This document shows positions 7,678 through 14,300 of a stretch of 15,920 nucleotides of DNA, in pieces. The stretch lies in contig DAHVOH010000068.1 in NCBI GenBank assembly GCA_027318915.1, positions 1 through 15,920 on the forward strand, in the 5' to 3' direction. The notes under the pieces are model-generated. The model was not told the origin of the DNA. It made no database searches and worked only from the letters and a program-made list of their open reading frames with translations. A program made the position numbers and the translations under genes. The DNA is from Clostridiales bacterium (GTDB lineage Bacteria > Bacillota_E > Sulfobacillia > Sulfobacillales > JAIMBI01). Every line of letters begins with the position of its first letter. Position 1 is the stretch's first letter.

Positions 7678-8691
7678 TCATTCACGCTCCTCGGGTGGTT
7701 GAAAATCCATAAAGAATGTGCGTTCATATAACTTGTACAAGTTGACATCCGTTCTCCCATACCGCAACAAATGCTCCCGCGTTATGAGACCGCCCAGTCC
7801 GACCTGGAGGCGGCGACGAAAATACCGCCCGAGAATGCTGTTGTCGCTGGGGGTTTGGATGGCTTTGTCGCCGGCCTGCGCGATGACGCAGGCAAACTGA
7901 TCGCCATCGTCGGTCAGCATCGTGAACGCTTCACCGCGCGGGGGGAAGAAACCGGGGTGGCGCATATGTATGGTCCGGGGCACCGGAATATAGGCTTGGT
8001 TGGGCTCGCGTCCAACGTCTGGGCGCTGGCCCCAATTGAGCCCGCTCCGCGCATGCACAGGGCCAGCTCCGCCGACGGTGAGCGGCAACGTAACAGAGGG
8101 CCGACTGGCCGCCAGAGCTCCCACGGCTGACCGTGTGGGGGCGGCGGATGGAGCAAACGCCAGCGGGACCTTGGTAAACACCGCGGAATCCAAACAACTC
8201 ACCACCCCGGTGAGGGTGCGCAGGATAAGGGCACCGTCCGCCCGCCGCCGGACGTTTTCCCCGTCCAGACCGCACGACACCTCGGCAACAGACGCCGGCA
8301 CCGCCCCCGTGTGTACGTACCGGAGCCCCCGCGGCCCCCTCCAGATCCATGTAGTGTCGCTAATGGCCGGACTCTCCACATGATAGAAGACCTGACACCG
8401 ACCGGTTGTTCGGACCAGAGTGAGGTAGGCGTTGTGCTCGGACACGCTCACTGCGCCCGATTTCGCCTCGCGCACCGCCCGGACGTGCAGGTGCGGGCAA
8501 ATGGTCAACAGCCAGGCGAGAAGCGGCGCAAGGTCCACATCCGCGAGGACATCTAACTGATGAAACCCGTTGCGATACAAGCGGCCCACCGCTTGCGCCG
8601 TGCCGCCATCGTCCGTTGAGTGCCTTACGCTGCCCACCTCCCTGCTGTGGCCGTAACGTTCTCCAGCCGGTTCGAAGTCATTGAACCACAT
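7678..8691 (-). CDS. protein with C-terminal NgoFVII-type B3-like DNA-binding domain and unrecognised N-terminal module
   Basis: The last 122 of about 337 residues are clearly related to the last 114 of the PLD nuclease encoded at 10376. Shared features are a GLNWGQR start, NQAYIPVP, FFP, a TDD element, 'TP..N..LG.YFR.RL' and LLRYGRT ending in FMDF. This fits the B3-like DNA-recognition domain at the C-terminus of NgoFVII-family enzymes. The N-terminal 200 residues show no HxK...GSxN phospholipase-D motif, no HNH motif and no ATPase motif that I can see. The protein is therefore either a recognition subunit for Z1 or a nuclease of a type I do not recognise. The start is uncertain: ATG 8691 has a weak AGGA nearby, and GTG 8709 or 8790 are alternatives. 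The frame also runs on opposite the vsr gene to 9183, which is a shadow. It ends one base before the Z1 gene. Confidence 0.72.
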   Translation of the reverse strand: MWFNDFEPAGERYGHSREVGSVRHSTDDGGTAQAVGRLYRNGFHQLDVLADVDLAPLLAWLLTICPHLHVRAVREAKSGAVSVSEHNAYLTLVRTTGRCQVFYHVESPAISDTTWIWRGPRGLRYVHTGAVPASVAEVSCGLDGENVRRRADGALILRTLTGVVSCLDSAVFTKVPLAFAPSAAPTRSAVGALAASRPSVTLPLTVGGAGPVHARSGLNWGQRPDVGREPNQAYIPVPRTIHMRHPGFFPPRGEAFTMLTDDGDQFACVIAQAGDKAIQTPSDNSILGRYFRRRLQVGLGGLITREHLLRYGRTDVNLYKLYERTFFMDFQPPEERE

Positions 8692-8713
8692 AAATCCTGT
8701 GACGGGCACCCAG

Positions 8714-8790
8714 GTGTCAGGATCTGAGCGGGCGCGCGCGTCCGCGATGCGGTAAAATGCTAGTAGTAGCAGACGAATCGATCCTGACAC
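8714..8790. promoter_or_regulatory. inverted repeat bracketing the divergent promoter region
   Basis: GTGTCAGGATC at 8714-8724 and its exact reverse complement GATCCTGACAC at 8780-8790 are separated by 55 bases. They lie between the leftward B3-like gene and the rightward vsr gene. A TAAAAT that could serve as a -10 box for the rightward operon sits between the arms at 8753-8758, but no good -35 was found. The layout would suit paired operator half-sites or DNA looping; this is inference. Confidence 0.5.
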
Positions 8791-8805
8791 ACAGCAGGTG
8801 GTGGG

Positions 8806-9279
8806 ATGGTGGGAAGAATGCAGGGGTGGGGAGAATGCACCGATAACCTTTCGCCGGCCGTGCGCCGCCGGACCATGCAAGCCATTCGCTCCGACCACAC
8901 CCAGCTTGAGGAACGAGTGTGCCGCGCGCTGTGGCATACCGGCGTGCGCTACCGGCGGAATGTCCGGGGCTTGCTGGGTGTCCCAGACATCGCCGTCAAG
9001 AAGGTCAAGGTGGCCATCTTCTTGGACTCGTGCTTCTGGCACGGGTGCCCCGACCATGGGAACATTCCGCATCACAACCGAGAATATTGGGAGCGCAAGC
9101 TGGCGCGCAATCAGCAACGGGACGCGGCGGTTAATCTTTATTACCAGACCTTGGGCTGGACGGTGCTTCGCATCTGGGAACACGAAGCGCAGCGCGACCT
9201 GGCCGGCGTGGTCGCCCGGGTGGTTGGATCGTTACGAGGAACCGAGACGATCACGACGGCGGACGGAGGCGAACGATGA
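8806..9279 (+). CDS. vsr: Vsr-type T:G mismatch endonuclease (very short patch repair)
   Basis: The 157-residue protein has the usual Vsr order: 'LSPAVRRRTMQAIRSDHTQL' near residue 15, a 'VRYRRNV...GVPDIA' strand with the catalytic Asp at 61, 'VAIFLDSCFWHGCPDH' at 69-84 with the metal/zinc-binding His and Cys residues, 'N..YW..KLARN..RD', and the closing 'GWTVLRIWEHE'. Vsr nicks 5' of the T in T:G mismatches formed when 5-methylcytosine deaminates, so it normally accompanies a C5 methylase, and one follows here with a four-base overlap (ATGA). ATG 8806 is preceded by AGGTGG four bases away; ATG 8818 is possible. In some predicted restriction systems Vsr-fold proteins are suggested to act in restriction, so a cleavage role cannot be ruled out. 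It appears complete. Confidence 0.93.
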   Translation: MVGRMQGWGECTDNLSPAVRRRTMQAIRSDHTQLEERVCRALWHTGVRYRRNVRGLLGVPDIAVKKVKVAIFLDSCFWHGCPDHGNIPHHNREYWERKLARNQQRDAAVNLYYQTLGWTVLRIWEHEAQRDLAGVVARVVGSLRGTETITTADGGER

Positions 9280-10379
9280 TCTTTCGGCTTGGGGAGCTGT
9301 TCTGTGGCCCAGGGGGCCTCGCTCTGGGAGCGACGCGTGAGCAGGTGCACGGGCCGAGTGGCGAGCAGTTCGCCATTGCTCATGTGTGGGCGAACGACTA
9401 CGACAAAGACACTTGCGAGACGTACCTGCGGAACATTTGCTCCAACGGCCGGGGTCTGGTGATACATCGCGACGTCCGCGAGGCATTTGCCCTGAAGGAG
9501 TACGCGGGTTGGCCCGCCATCGATGCTCTGGCCTTTGGCTTTCCCTGCAACGATTTCAGCGTCGTGGGCGAGCAACGCGGCATGGACGGCGTTTACGGCC
9601 CGCTCTATGCGTACGGGATCCAAGCCCTGCAACACTTTCGCCCCCAGTTTTTCGTCGCCGAGAATGTGGGCGGTTTGCGGAATGCCAACGACGGCGCTGC
9701 GTTTACGCGCATCCTGACCGAATTGGAGCAAGCCGGATACCGCGTGGTGCCGCATCTTTACAAGTTTGAGCAATACGGCGTTCCCCAGGCGCGTCATCGC
9801 ATCATCATTGTGGGCATCCGCGACGACTTGGGGCTAAAATTCCGCGTCCCAAGAGCGCCTATGACAAGACGGACCAGCCGGCAAGCCATTGAGGAGCCCC
9901 CTATCCCCGACACGGCGCCGAACCATGAGCGCACGGCGCAGGCCCCGCAGGTGGTGGCTCGGCTCCAGTTTATTGCACCCGGCGAGAACGCCTTCACGGC
10001 GGCACACAAGATGCCGCCTCACCTCCGCTTGAACGTGCGCGGCGCCAAGATCAGCCAGATTTACCGACGGCTCGATCCGGACAAGCCGGCCTACACCATC
10101 ACGGGAAGTGGAGGCGGCGGAACGCATGTGTACCATTGGTCCGACGACCGGGCGCTGACCAATCGGGAACGCGCGCGCCTCCAAACGTTCCCGGACGACT
10201 TCGTTTTCTCTGGGTCCAAGGAGAGCGTGAGGAAGCAGATCGGCATGGCGGTGCCGCCGGATGGCGCGGCCGTCATTTTCATGGCGGTGCTCAAGACCTT
10301 CGCACATGTTCCCTATCAGTCCGACGAGGCGAACCTGCCGGGACCTGCGGCACGGGAGGGCGGGGCGTTGCTCGGATGA
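9276..10379 (+). CDS. dcm: DNA (cytosine-5-)-methyltransferase
   Basis: The 367-residue enzyme carries the ordered C5-methylase motifs: FCGPGG (motif I, 9-14), a WANDYD motif II, GFPCNDFS with the catalytic Cys at 91 (motif IV), ENV at 129-131 (motif VI), QARHR at 171-175 (motif VIII), 'RERARLQTFPDDF' (motif IX) and 'QIGMAVPP' (motif X). It transfers a methyl group from S-adenosylmethionine to carbon 5 of cytosine. The target-recognition region lies between motifs VIII and IX (roughly 185-285); its sequence does not let me predict the site. The gene overlaps vsr and the PLD nuclease gene by ATGA on each side, so the three should be made together. It is the only C5 methylase in the window and presumably protects host sites from the neighbouring nucleases. 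The symbol is used in the generic sense. Confidence 0.96.
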   Translation: MIFRLGELFCGPGGLALGATREQVHGPSGEQFAIAHVWANDYDKDTCETYLRNICSNGRGLVIHRDVREAFALKEYAGWPAIDALAFGFPCNDFSVVGEQRGMDGVYGPLYAYGIQALQHFRPQFFVAENVGGLRNANDGAAFTRILTELEQAGYRVVPHLYKFEQYGVPQARHRIIIVGIRDDLGLKFRVPRAPMTRRTSRQAIEEPPIPDTAPNHERTAQAPQVVARLQFIAPGENAFTAAHKMPPHLRLNVRGAKISQIYRRLDPDKPAYTITGSGGGGTHVYHWSDDRALTNRERARLQTFPDDFVFSGSKESVRKQIGMAVPPDGAAVIFMAVLKTFAHVPYQSDEANLPGPAAREGGALLG

Positions 10380-11317
10380 TAACTCAGAGTCTCTTCGACG
10401 TGGCGCTAGTCGAGCCGGTGCAGAGCGCCCAGACTCTCTACATCGTGTCTGGCTTCGCGTCGGCCACGATGGCATCGCAGCATATGAGCCGGGTGCTCGA
10501 CGCCCTCCACGAGAGGCTCGTGATTGAACTCATCGTGGGGATGACCCCGGTGCACGGGATCGCCGACCGCGAACACCGCGGGTTTCTGGCCTTGGCCGCG
10601 AGCCAGCAGTTGGGGACGTTTACGTGTAGTTACGTCATGATGGAACACGCCCCTGTACATGCGAAGGTGTACGTTTGGGTGGATCAGGGCCGCGCTATTA
10701 AAGCCTTCACCGGGTCGGCTAACTACACGCAAGAGGCGTTTTCGGGGCGGCAGGCAGAGGTGTTGGTTGAGTGCGACCCCGATTCGGCGCTGGCCTACTA
10801 TCAGGGCCTAATCCCCGCGACCGTCTATTGCACGTATGAGCCGATCGATGAGCATGTACTTATCACGCCCAGCGACCCGCGGACGCCAGGCGAACGGCCT
10901 GGCCAGGCGTTCGCCGGCATGCCAAGAGCAGTGTGTCCCTTAGTCCAGAGGGACGGCACGGTCCATAGGACGGCGGGCTTAAACTGGGGGCAACGGCGGG
11001 GCCGCAACCCCAACCAAGCCTACATTCCCGTCCCCGCTACGGTGTATCACAACCGTTTCTTCCCGGCCGTCGAGCACTTCACCGTCATAACCGACGACGA
11101 CAAGCAATTCCTGTGCCGGTGTGCCCAACAAAACGGCAAAGCTCTGGAGACCCCGACCAACAACGGCCTACTGGGGGAGTACTTCCGGGGGCGCTTAGGC
11201 TTGCCGAACGGCGCATTCGTGCATACAGAAGATCTTTTACGCTATGGGCGGACTACCGTGGAATTCTATAAGACGGATGACGGTTACTACTTCATGGATT
11301 TCTCGGTGACATTATAG
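10376..11317 (+). CDS. NgoFVII-family PLD-type restriction endonuclease with B3-like C-terminal domain
   Basis: The 313-residue protein has an N-terminal phospholipase-D-like nuclease domain with a single active-site set: H95-A-K97 in 'MEHAPVHAKVYVW', then GSANYT with N116 and 'EVLVE'. Such enzymes work as dimers that combine two half-sites into one metal-independent active centre. The C-terminal part (about 200-313) is the B3-like DNA-recognition domain shared with the protein at 7678-8691. The whole matches the NgoFVII restriction-endonuclease family, as does its position right behind a C5 methylase. ATG 10376 overlaps the methylase stop by four bases. The frame is open further upstream but lies inside the methylase. 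It is probably the main nuclease of the system; the site is presumably the one methylated by the neighbour. Confidence 0.9.
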   Translation: MITQSLFDVALVEPVQSAQTLYIVSGFASATMASQHMSRVLDALHERLVIELIVGMTPVHGIADREHRGFLALAASQQLGTFTCSYVMMEHAPVHAKVYVWVDQGRAIKAFTGSANYTQEAFSGRQAEVLVECDPDSALAYYQGLIPATVYCTYEPIDEHVLITPSDPRTPGERPGQAFAGMPRAVCPLVQRDGTVHRTAGLNWGQRRGRNPNQAYIPVPATVYHNRFFPAVEHFTVITDDDKQFLCRCAQQNGKALETPTNNGLLGEYFRGRLGLPNGAFVHTEDLLRYGRTTVEFYKTDDGYYFMDFSVTL

Positions 11318-11508
11318 AACTGGCCATGTGGTGGGCTATCGTGCTCTTCCATGCGACAAAACGACGGCACGGCTGGCCGTAATCGGTCAGTTGCCAGACG
11401 CTGACGAACGTCTCTTGCGGTGCTCGTTGTACGCCGAGTCGGTCCGGGGTGCACTCAAAGGCGCTTGGGGAGGGGGTGCGAGCACTGGAGTTGTCGGAAC
11501 CCAAGGGG
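11318..11508. other. convergent intergenic spacer
   Basis: This spacer lies between the stop of the rightward operon and the end of the leftward SRA-HNH gene. It holds one modest hairpin, CTGGCCG-TAAT-CGGTCAG at 11373-11390, with one G-T pair and no T-run after it. It may act as a weak bidirectional terminator. No gene is seen. Confidence 0.35.
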
Positions 11509-12402
11509 TCAGATCTCGGCCGCGACGTCCCACGCCGCTTCGCTAAGGTGCCACCGCAAGGCCTCGCGACTCGGACCTGCCGCATAGGCTCCCAATCGCA
11601 AAGGGACACGGTGGTAGCCACTGTATGTCCCTGTTCTCAGTTGGGGCGCGAGTAAGACCAGCAACCGCTTTGGGTCGACGACGACGAGCCCTGCGTCGAA
11701 GAGGAGATGGATGTCGGCGCGCAATAAGAGACCGTTCGACACGTGATACGTCTCCATACCTCGGTCCGGATAAATATGAGCTGCCTGCAACGTCTCGGCC
11801 ACAGGGGTTCCCGTCACCTGGCAACAGCCGTACAGGGCTAGGAGCTCCCGGCGAAAGGCTTCTTGCCCTTTCCGTTGTGCCACGGTGACTGCGCGAAAGT
11901 CTCGTTTATCGGCCTCTGGGAGAATAAAGGCACTACGCTCTTCCGGGGACGGAGCCTGGGATAGGCTTTCAAATCGGAACCATTCGTCATTCCAGTCGGT
12001 AACATACGCTACTCCCAATACTCGATACAACGATGGTCTGCGTTGAACCTGCCGCATGATTCCCACAGGGAGGCCGTTCTGCCGGCAATACATAAGTGCC
12101 TTATTTGTCCACTGATGGCGAGTTTCCTGATGATATAAATAGATCCATCCTCCGTTAGCGGCGGATATGGGATCCCGGTCTGGGTATGGACTGTTCAGGG
12201 TGTGGTGCACGCTGACAGCATAGTGGACTCCCTTCGGTTTATAGATTCCCTTGGCCCGCGACGCCAGAAAGCTTCCGTCCGGTAGTGGTTGCGGCCAGGA
12301 AACTAGGGACCCGGCATGGGAATGAAACCACTCCAGTTGACGGCGGTGGGTGCTGGACAGCTGTACCATGCCCGGGACGCCGTCGGAACACTCGGGAGCC
12401 AT
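11509..12402 (-). CDS. SRA-like plus HNH restriction endonuclease (McrA-type, ScoMcrA-like)
   Basis: The predicted 297-residue protein has two domains. Residues about 25-145 match the SRA-like domain found in ScoMcrA-type and many HNH enzymes: 'ASRAKGIYKPKGVHYAVSV', 'LNSPYPD', 'NKALMYC', 'PVGIMRQV' and 'YRVLGVAYVTDW'. Residues about 183-262 are an HNH_2-type nuclease: 'YGCCQVTG', then 'LQAAHIYP' with H209, 'SNGLLLRADIH' with N223 and H232, and 'LFDAGL'. Such proteins cut DNA carrying modified bases. ATG 12402 is chosen because GGAGGTGG lies seven bases upstream and family-like sequence starts soon after. The same frame stays open upstream to 12567 and encodes what looks like the shifted end of the AlbA_2 protein. 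A fused product or coupled translation is therefore possible. It faces the methylase operon tail-to-tail. Whether it belongs to the same system or acts alone is unknown. Confidence 0.88.
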   Translation of the reverse strand: MAPECSDGVPGMVQLSSTHRRQLEWFHSHAGSLVSWPQPLPDGSFLASRAKGIYKPKGVHYAVSVHHTLNSPYPDRDPISAANGGWIYLYHQETRHQWTNKALMYCRQNGLPVGIMRQVQRRPSLYRVLGVAYVTDWNDEWFRFESLSQAPSPEERSAFILPEADKRDFRAVTVAQRKGQEAFRRELLALYGCCQVTGTPVAETLQAAHIYPDRGMETYHVSNGLLLRADIHLLFDAGLVVVDPKRLLVLLAPQLRTGTYSGYHRVPLRLGAYAAGPSREALRWHLSEAAWDVAAEI

Positions 12403-12433
12403 CGAACCACCTCCGCCAGAGCGCACCGGCTTA

Positions 12434-12943
12434 TCAACCGAGGCGACTCTTCCTCCACTGCGCATATATGCCCGTGTCAAGACGCCCCTCATTGCGGACT
12501 CGCTCTGCAGAAGGCGGGTGGACTTGTTCTCGCGTATCAGCAGCGCCCCCGGGGTGGACTTCCCCACCGGTTGGCGGCGCGATATCTTTAGTCACAATGA
12601 CAGGAACGTCGGCAAACTCCTCGACGGAAACGACTACGATGCGACCCGTCGGCAGGGCCACAACCTCGCGACTCACGCGGGGTGTCGGACTGCAACGCGA
12701 CTCTAGAAATCCCATGACACGGGTTGGGCCCCAAGAGTCAATCATCCCTTCCGTCACCGGTTCAATGGCTTCCCCCTTGCCGACTCCGACCAAGAGGTGG
12801 CCCCCACCAGGCGTATTCGCCATCGCGATGAGGTCCTTAGCCAAGTCAAGGCGGGCCGTTCCGAGAAACCCTAAGGCCGTCTTGAACTCCCACTCATCCT
12901 GCTCGCCGGCATGAATCGTGGCGATTAACTCTTCGGGCGACAC
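12434..12943 (-). CDS. AlbA_2 (Schlafen-type) domain protein, frameshifted near its end
   Basis: The first 125 or so residues match the AlbA_2 putative nucleic-acid-binding domain: 'DEWEFKTA' near 16-23, then 'DLAKDLIAMANTPGGGHLLVGV' and 'IVVVSVEEFADVPVIVTKDI'. The expected last strand of the domain, '(Y/L).R....T...S...M..VL.RA', is missing from this frame but is present in the frame of the downstream gene as ALLIRENKSTRLLQSESAMR. The switch falls at a G-run on the coding strand (12562-12565 or 12546-12550), where one base fewer would restore the domain. The 42-residue tail of the current frame is therefore probably not native. GTG 12943 follows an AAGG eight bases upstream. The function is unknown; AlbA_2 proteins are often regulators or accompany helicases and defence genes. 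It could be a pseudogene, a phase-variable gene or an assembly error. Confidence 0.75.
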   Translation of the reverse strand: MSPEELIATIHAGEQDEWEFKTALGFLGTARLDLAKDLIAMANTPGGGHLLVGVGKGEAIEPVTEGMIDSWGPTRVMGFLESRCSPTPRVSREVVALPTGRIVVVSVEEFADVPVIVTKDIAPPTGGEVHPGGAADTREQVHPPSAERVRNEGRLDTGIYAQWRKSRLG

Positions 12944-13369
12944 GGGCTCAGCCTTCTTCCCTGTGTTTCTTCATGGCCGTCGGATGCATGATACCGCCTA
13001 TACCGACGCTTGTTGCGCTACGGCGGCGAGTTAGTTCCGAGAAAACTAGTTTCCCGGCCTGACGCTCCACGCACGGCGAGGTCGTAGCGGTTGATGTCAT
13101 GTGGCTTGACCGCACATGAACAGTGGGGCTCCAGCGAGACCCACGCGGATTCCGGGGGTGTCACCATCGTTGAGCATAGCAACGACGGAAAACCCGTCGC
13201 GGAAGCTAAGTGTTCGCAGGCACGGCGTAGGGTCTTGGGCTGTGTGGCCGCCTGAGTTCCGCGCTGGCTGGCCGCGTCGGGGGACAGGAGTGCGGGATGA
13301 CGCGTTCGTCGCCCCGCACCGGGGATGGGCCGGAGGAGCCCGGCGTTACACGGCCCCCGCCCACTGGAG

Positions 13370-13397
13370 CTCCGTCGCCGCCGTCACGGCGACGGAG
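13370..13397. repeat. GC-rich perfect hairpin, 11-bp stem
   Basis: CTCCGTCGCCG at 13370-13380 and CGGCGACGGAG at 13387-13397 are perfect inverted arms with a six-base loop. No T-run follows, so it does not look like an ordinary terminator. Confidence 0.6.
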
Positions 13398-13511
13398 TCG
13401 TCGACGAGGGTGAGTTGGCCGGCATACGCCGCCATTAAGCAGGCGCTCGCCCAGGTGTTGGGCCGCCGCGGGAGCCCCCCCGGCACCATTCCCAGTCGGT
13501 CTGCAACGCAT

Positions 13512-13529
13512 GGTCGGTGAACACCGACC
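13512..13529. repeat. tight 18-bp palindrome, operator-like
   Basis: GGTCGGTGAACACCGACC has perfect 8-base arms around a two-base centre. The spacing is too tight for a stable hairpin loop and fits a dimeric DNA-binding protein site better. Confidence 0.5.
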
Positions 13530-14006
13530 GGTCCACCCCCACCCACCTGCTGGAGCTGGTGGGTCACATAGGGACCCGCCTCCGCCACCGTCAGCGGCGG
13601 CATGCGCTCGTGACCCGTTGCCGAATGGCCACCAGCGGCCGTAGCGCCCGCTGGTGCCGCAAGTCCGTATGTCCGCACATGATCAGCGCCACCGGCGCCA
13701 TATTGTCGAGGTGGACGGCTTTCATCTGGACGATTGTTCTTTCAGTGACGGCCGACCCGCTGGTGGTCTTCTGGCCGCCGCCGTAGACCGATCCCCTGCC
13801 TTAAGCGCGTCTTGGGTTCGTTGCCTTCTGCACCGGTGTCACGAGCGCGGATCCGACCTTTTCCTCCTGACCGTCCCACACGGGACGGACGCGGGCGCGG
13901 GGTCGACCGTCACCGTGAAGGCCGTGCCCCGCGTGCCCAGACGGGACGCCGACCTTCCCTCTCGCCCGACCGCAAGCGCTACACATGTAACGTTTCGCGA
14001 TCCCGT

Positions 14007-14165
14007 CGCCCGCCCTCATCCATCCGCGTAGCCACTACAGGGGGTGTTCACCATGTGCGACCCGACCCGTGAGCGCCCCTGGCAGCGCGCTTCGCTCATC
14101 GACGACGTCGTGGACCACATCACCGTCGCCGAAGCGGCCGACCATGGCGCGCTGGCGGCGCTGGA
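14007..14165 (+). repeat. right copy of the long direct repeat flanking the restriction island
   Basis: This is the intact partner of 5004-5162 (six mismatches in 159 bases, constant offset 9003). It covers the upstream region, ribosome site and first 37 codons of the 67-residue gene at 14053. Sequence continues as that gene beyond 14165, where the left copy breaks off. Confidence 0.93.
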
Positions 14166-14256
14166 GGTCATTGCGGCCCGGTGCCAGCTGCTGGGCGTGC
14201 CCGACGCCACGGTCAGCGAGGTCTTGCGGTCCTGGCTGGCGTGCCGGGCGACCTGA
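14053..14256 (+). CDS. small hypothetical protein (67 aa), intact copy
   Basis: The product begins M-C-D-P-T-R-E-R-P-W and is mostly alpha-helical in appearance, with 'VVDHITVAEAADHGALAALEVIAARC' and a final 'VSEVLRSWLACRAT'. I do not recognise a family. ATG 14053 is chosen because AGGGGG lies eight bases before it; a GTG at 14044 sits inside the ribosome-site region. Support for real coding comes from the high G/C at third positions and from the second, truncated copy 9 kb upstream, which keeps the ribosome site and the frame. It has no signal peptide or membrane segment. It lies just before the 3' end of the EAL gene, which runs towards it. Confidence 0.65.
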   Translation: MCDPTRERPWQRASLIDDVVDHITVAEAADHGALAALEVIAARCQLLGVPDATVSEVLRSWLACRAT

Positions 14257-14300
14257 GTCGACGGGCGCACGCCGTCCTGGCCGATCACGGGCGAGAAGGG

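Larger units (their letters stand above)
12944..14006. other. 1 kb region with no recognised gene, rich in dyad symmetries
   Basis: Several frames are open on both strands, as expected in GC-rich DNA, but none shows a family I recognise. A minus-strand stretch around 13360-13490 ('ASACLMAAYAGQLTLVDDSV') has coding-like composition and might be a gene remnant. A 10-base palindrome, AAACTAGTTT, lies at 13043-13052 upstream of the AlbA_2 gene. Four further dyads are listed separately or in the findings. The presumed promoter of the AlbA_2 gene should lie near 12985-13050 on the minus strand; I found no convincing pair of boxes. Confidence 0.45.

Noticed and set aside
8692..9183. N-terminal extension of the leftward B3-like protein across the vsr gene
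   Set aside because: It lies opposite a clear Vsr protein and has no family-like content; a start near 8691 leaves room for the divergent promoters.
11373..11390. Hairpin considered as a rho-independent terminator between the convergent genes
   Set aside because: There is no T-run on either side and the stem includes a G-T pair; kept only as a weak feature of the spacer.
13116..13678. Overlapping open frames on both strands, considered as a transposase remnant
   Set aside because: Neither strand gives a recognisable DDE or other transposase motif; only weak coding-like composition around 13360-13490.
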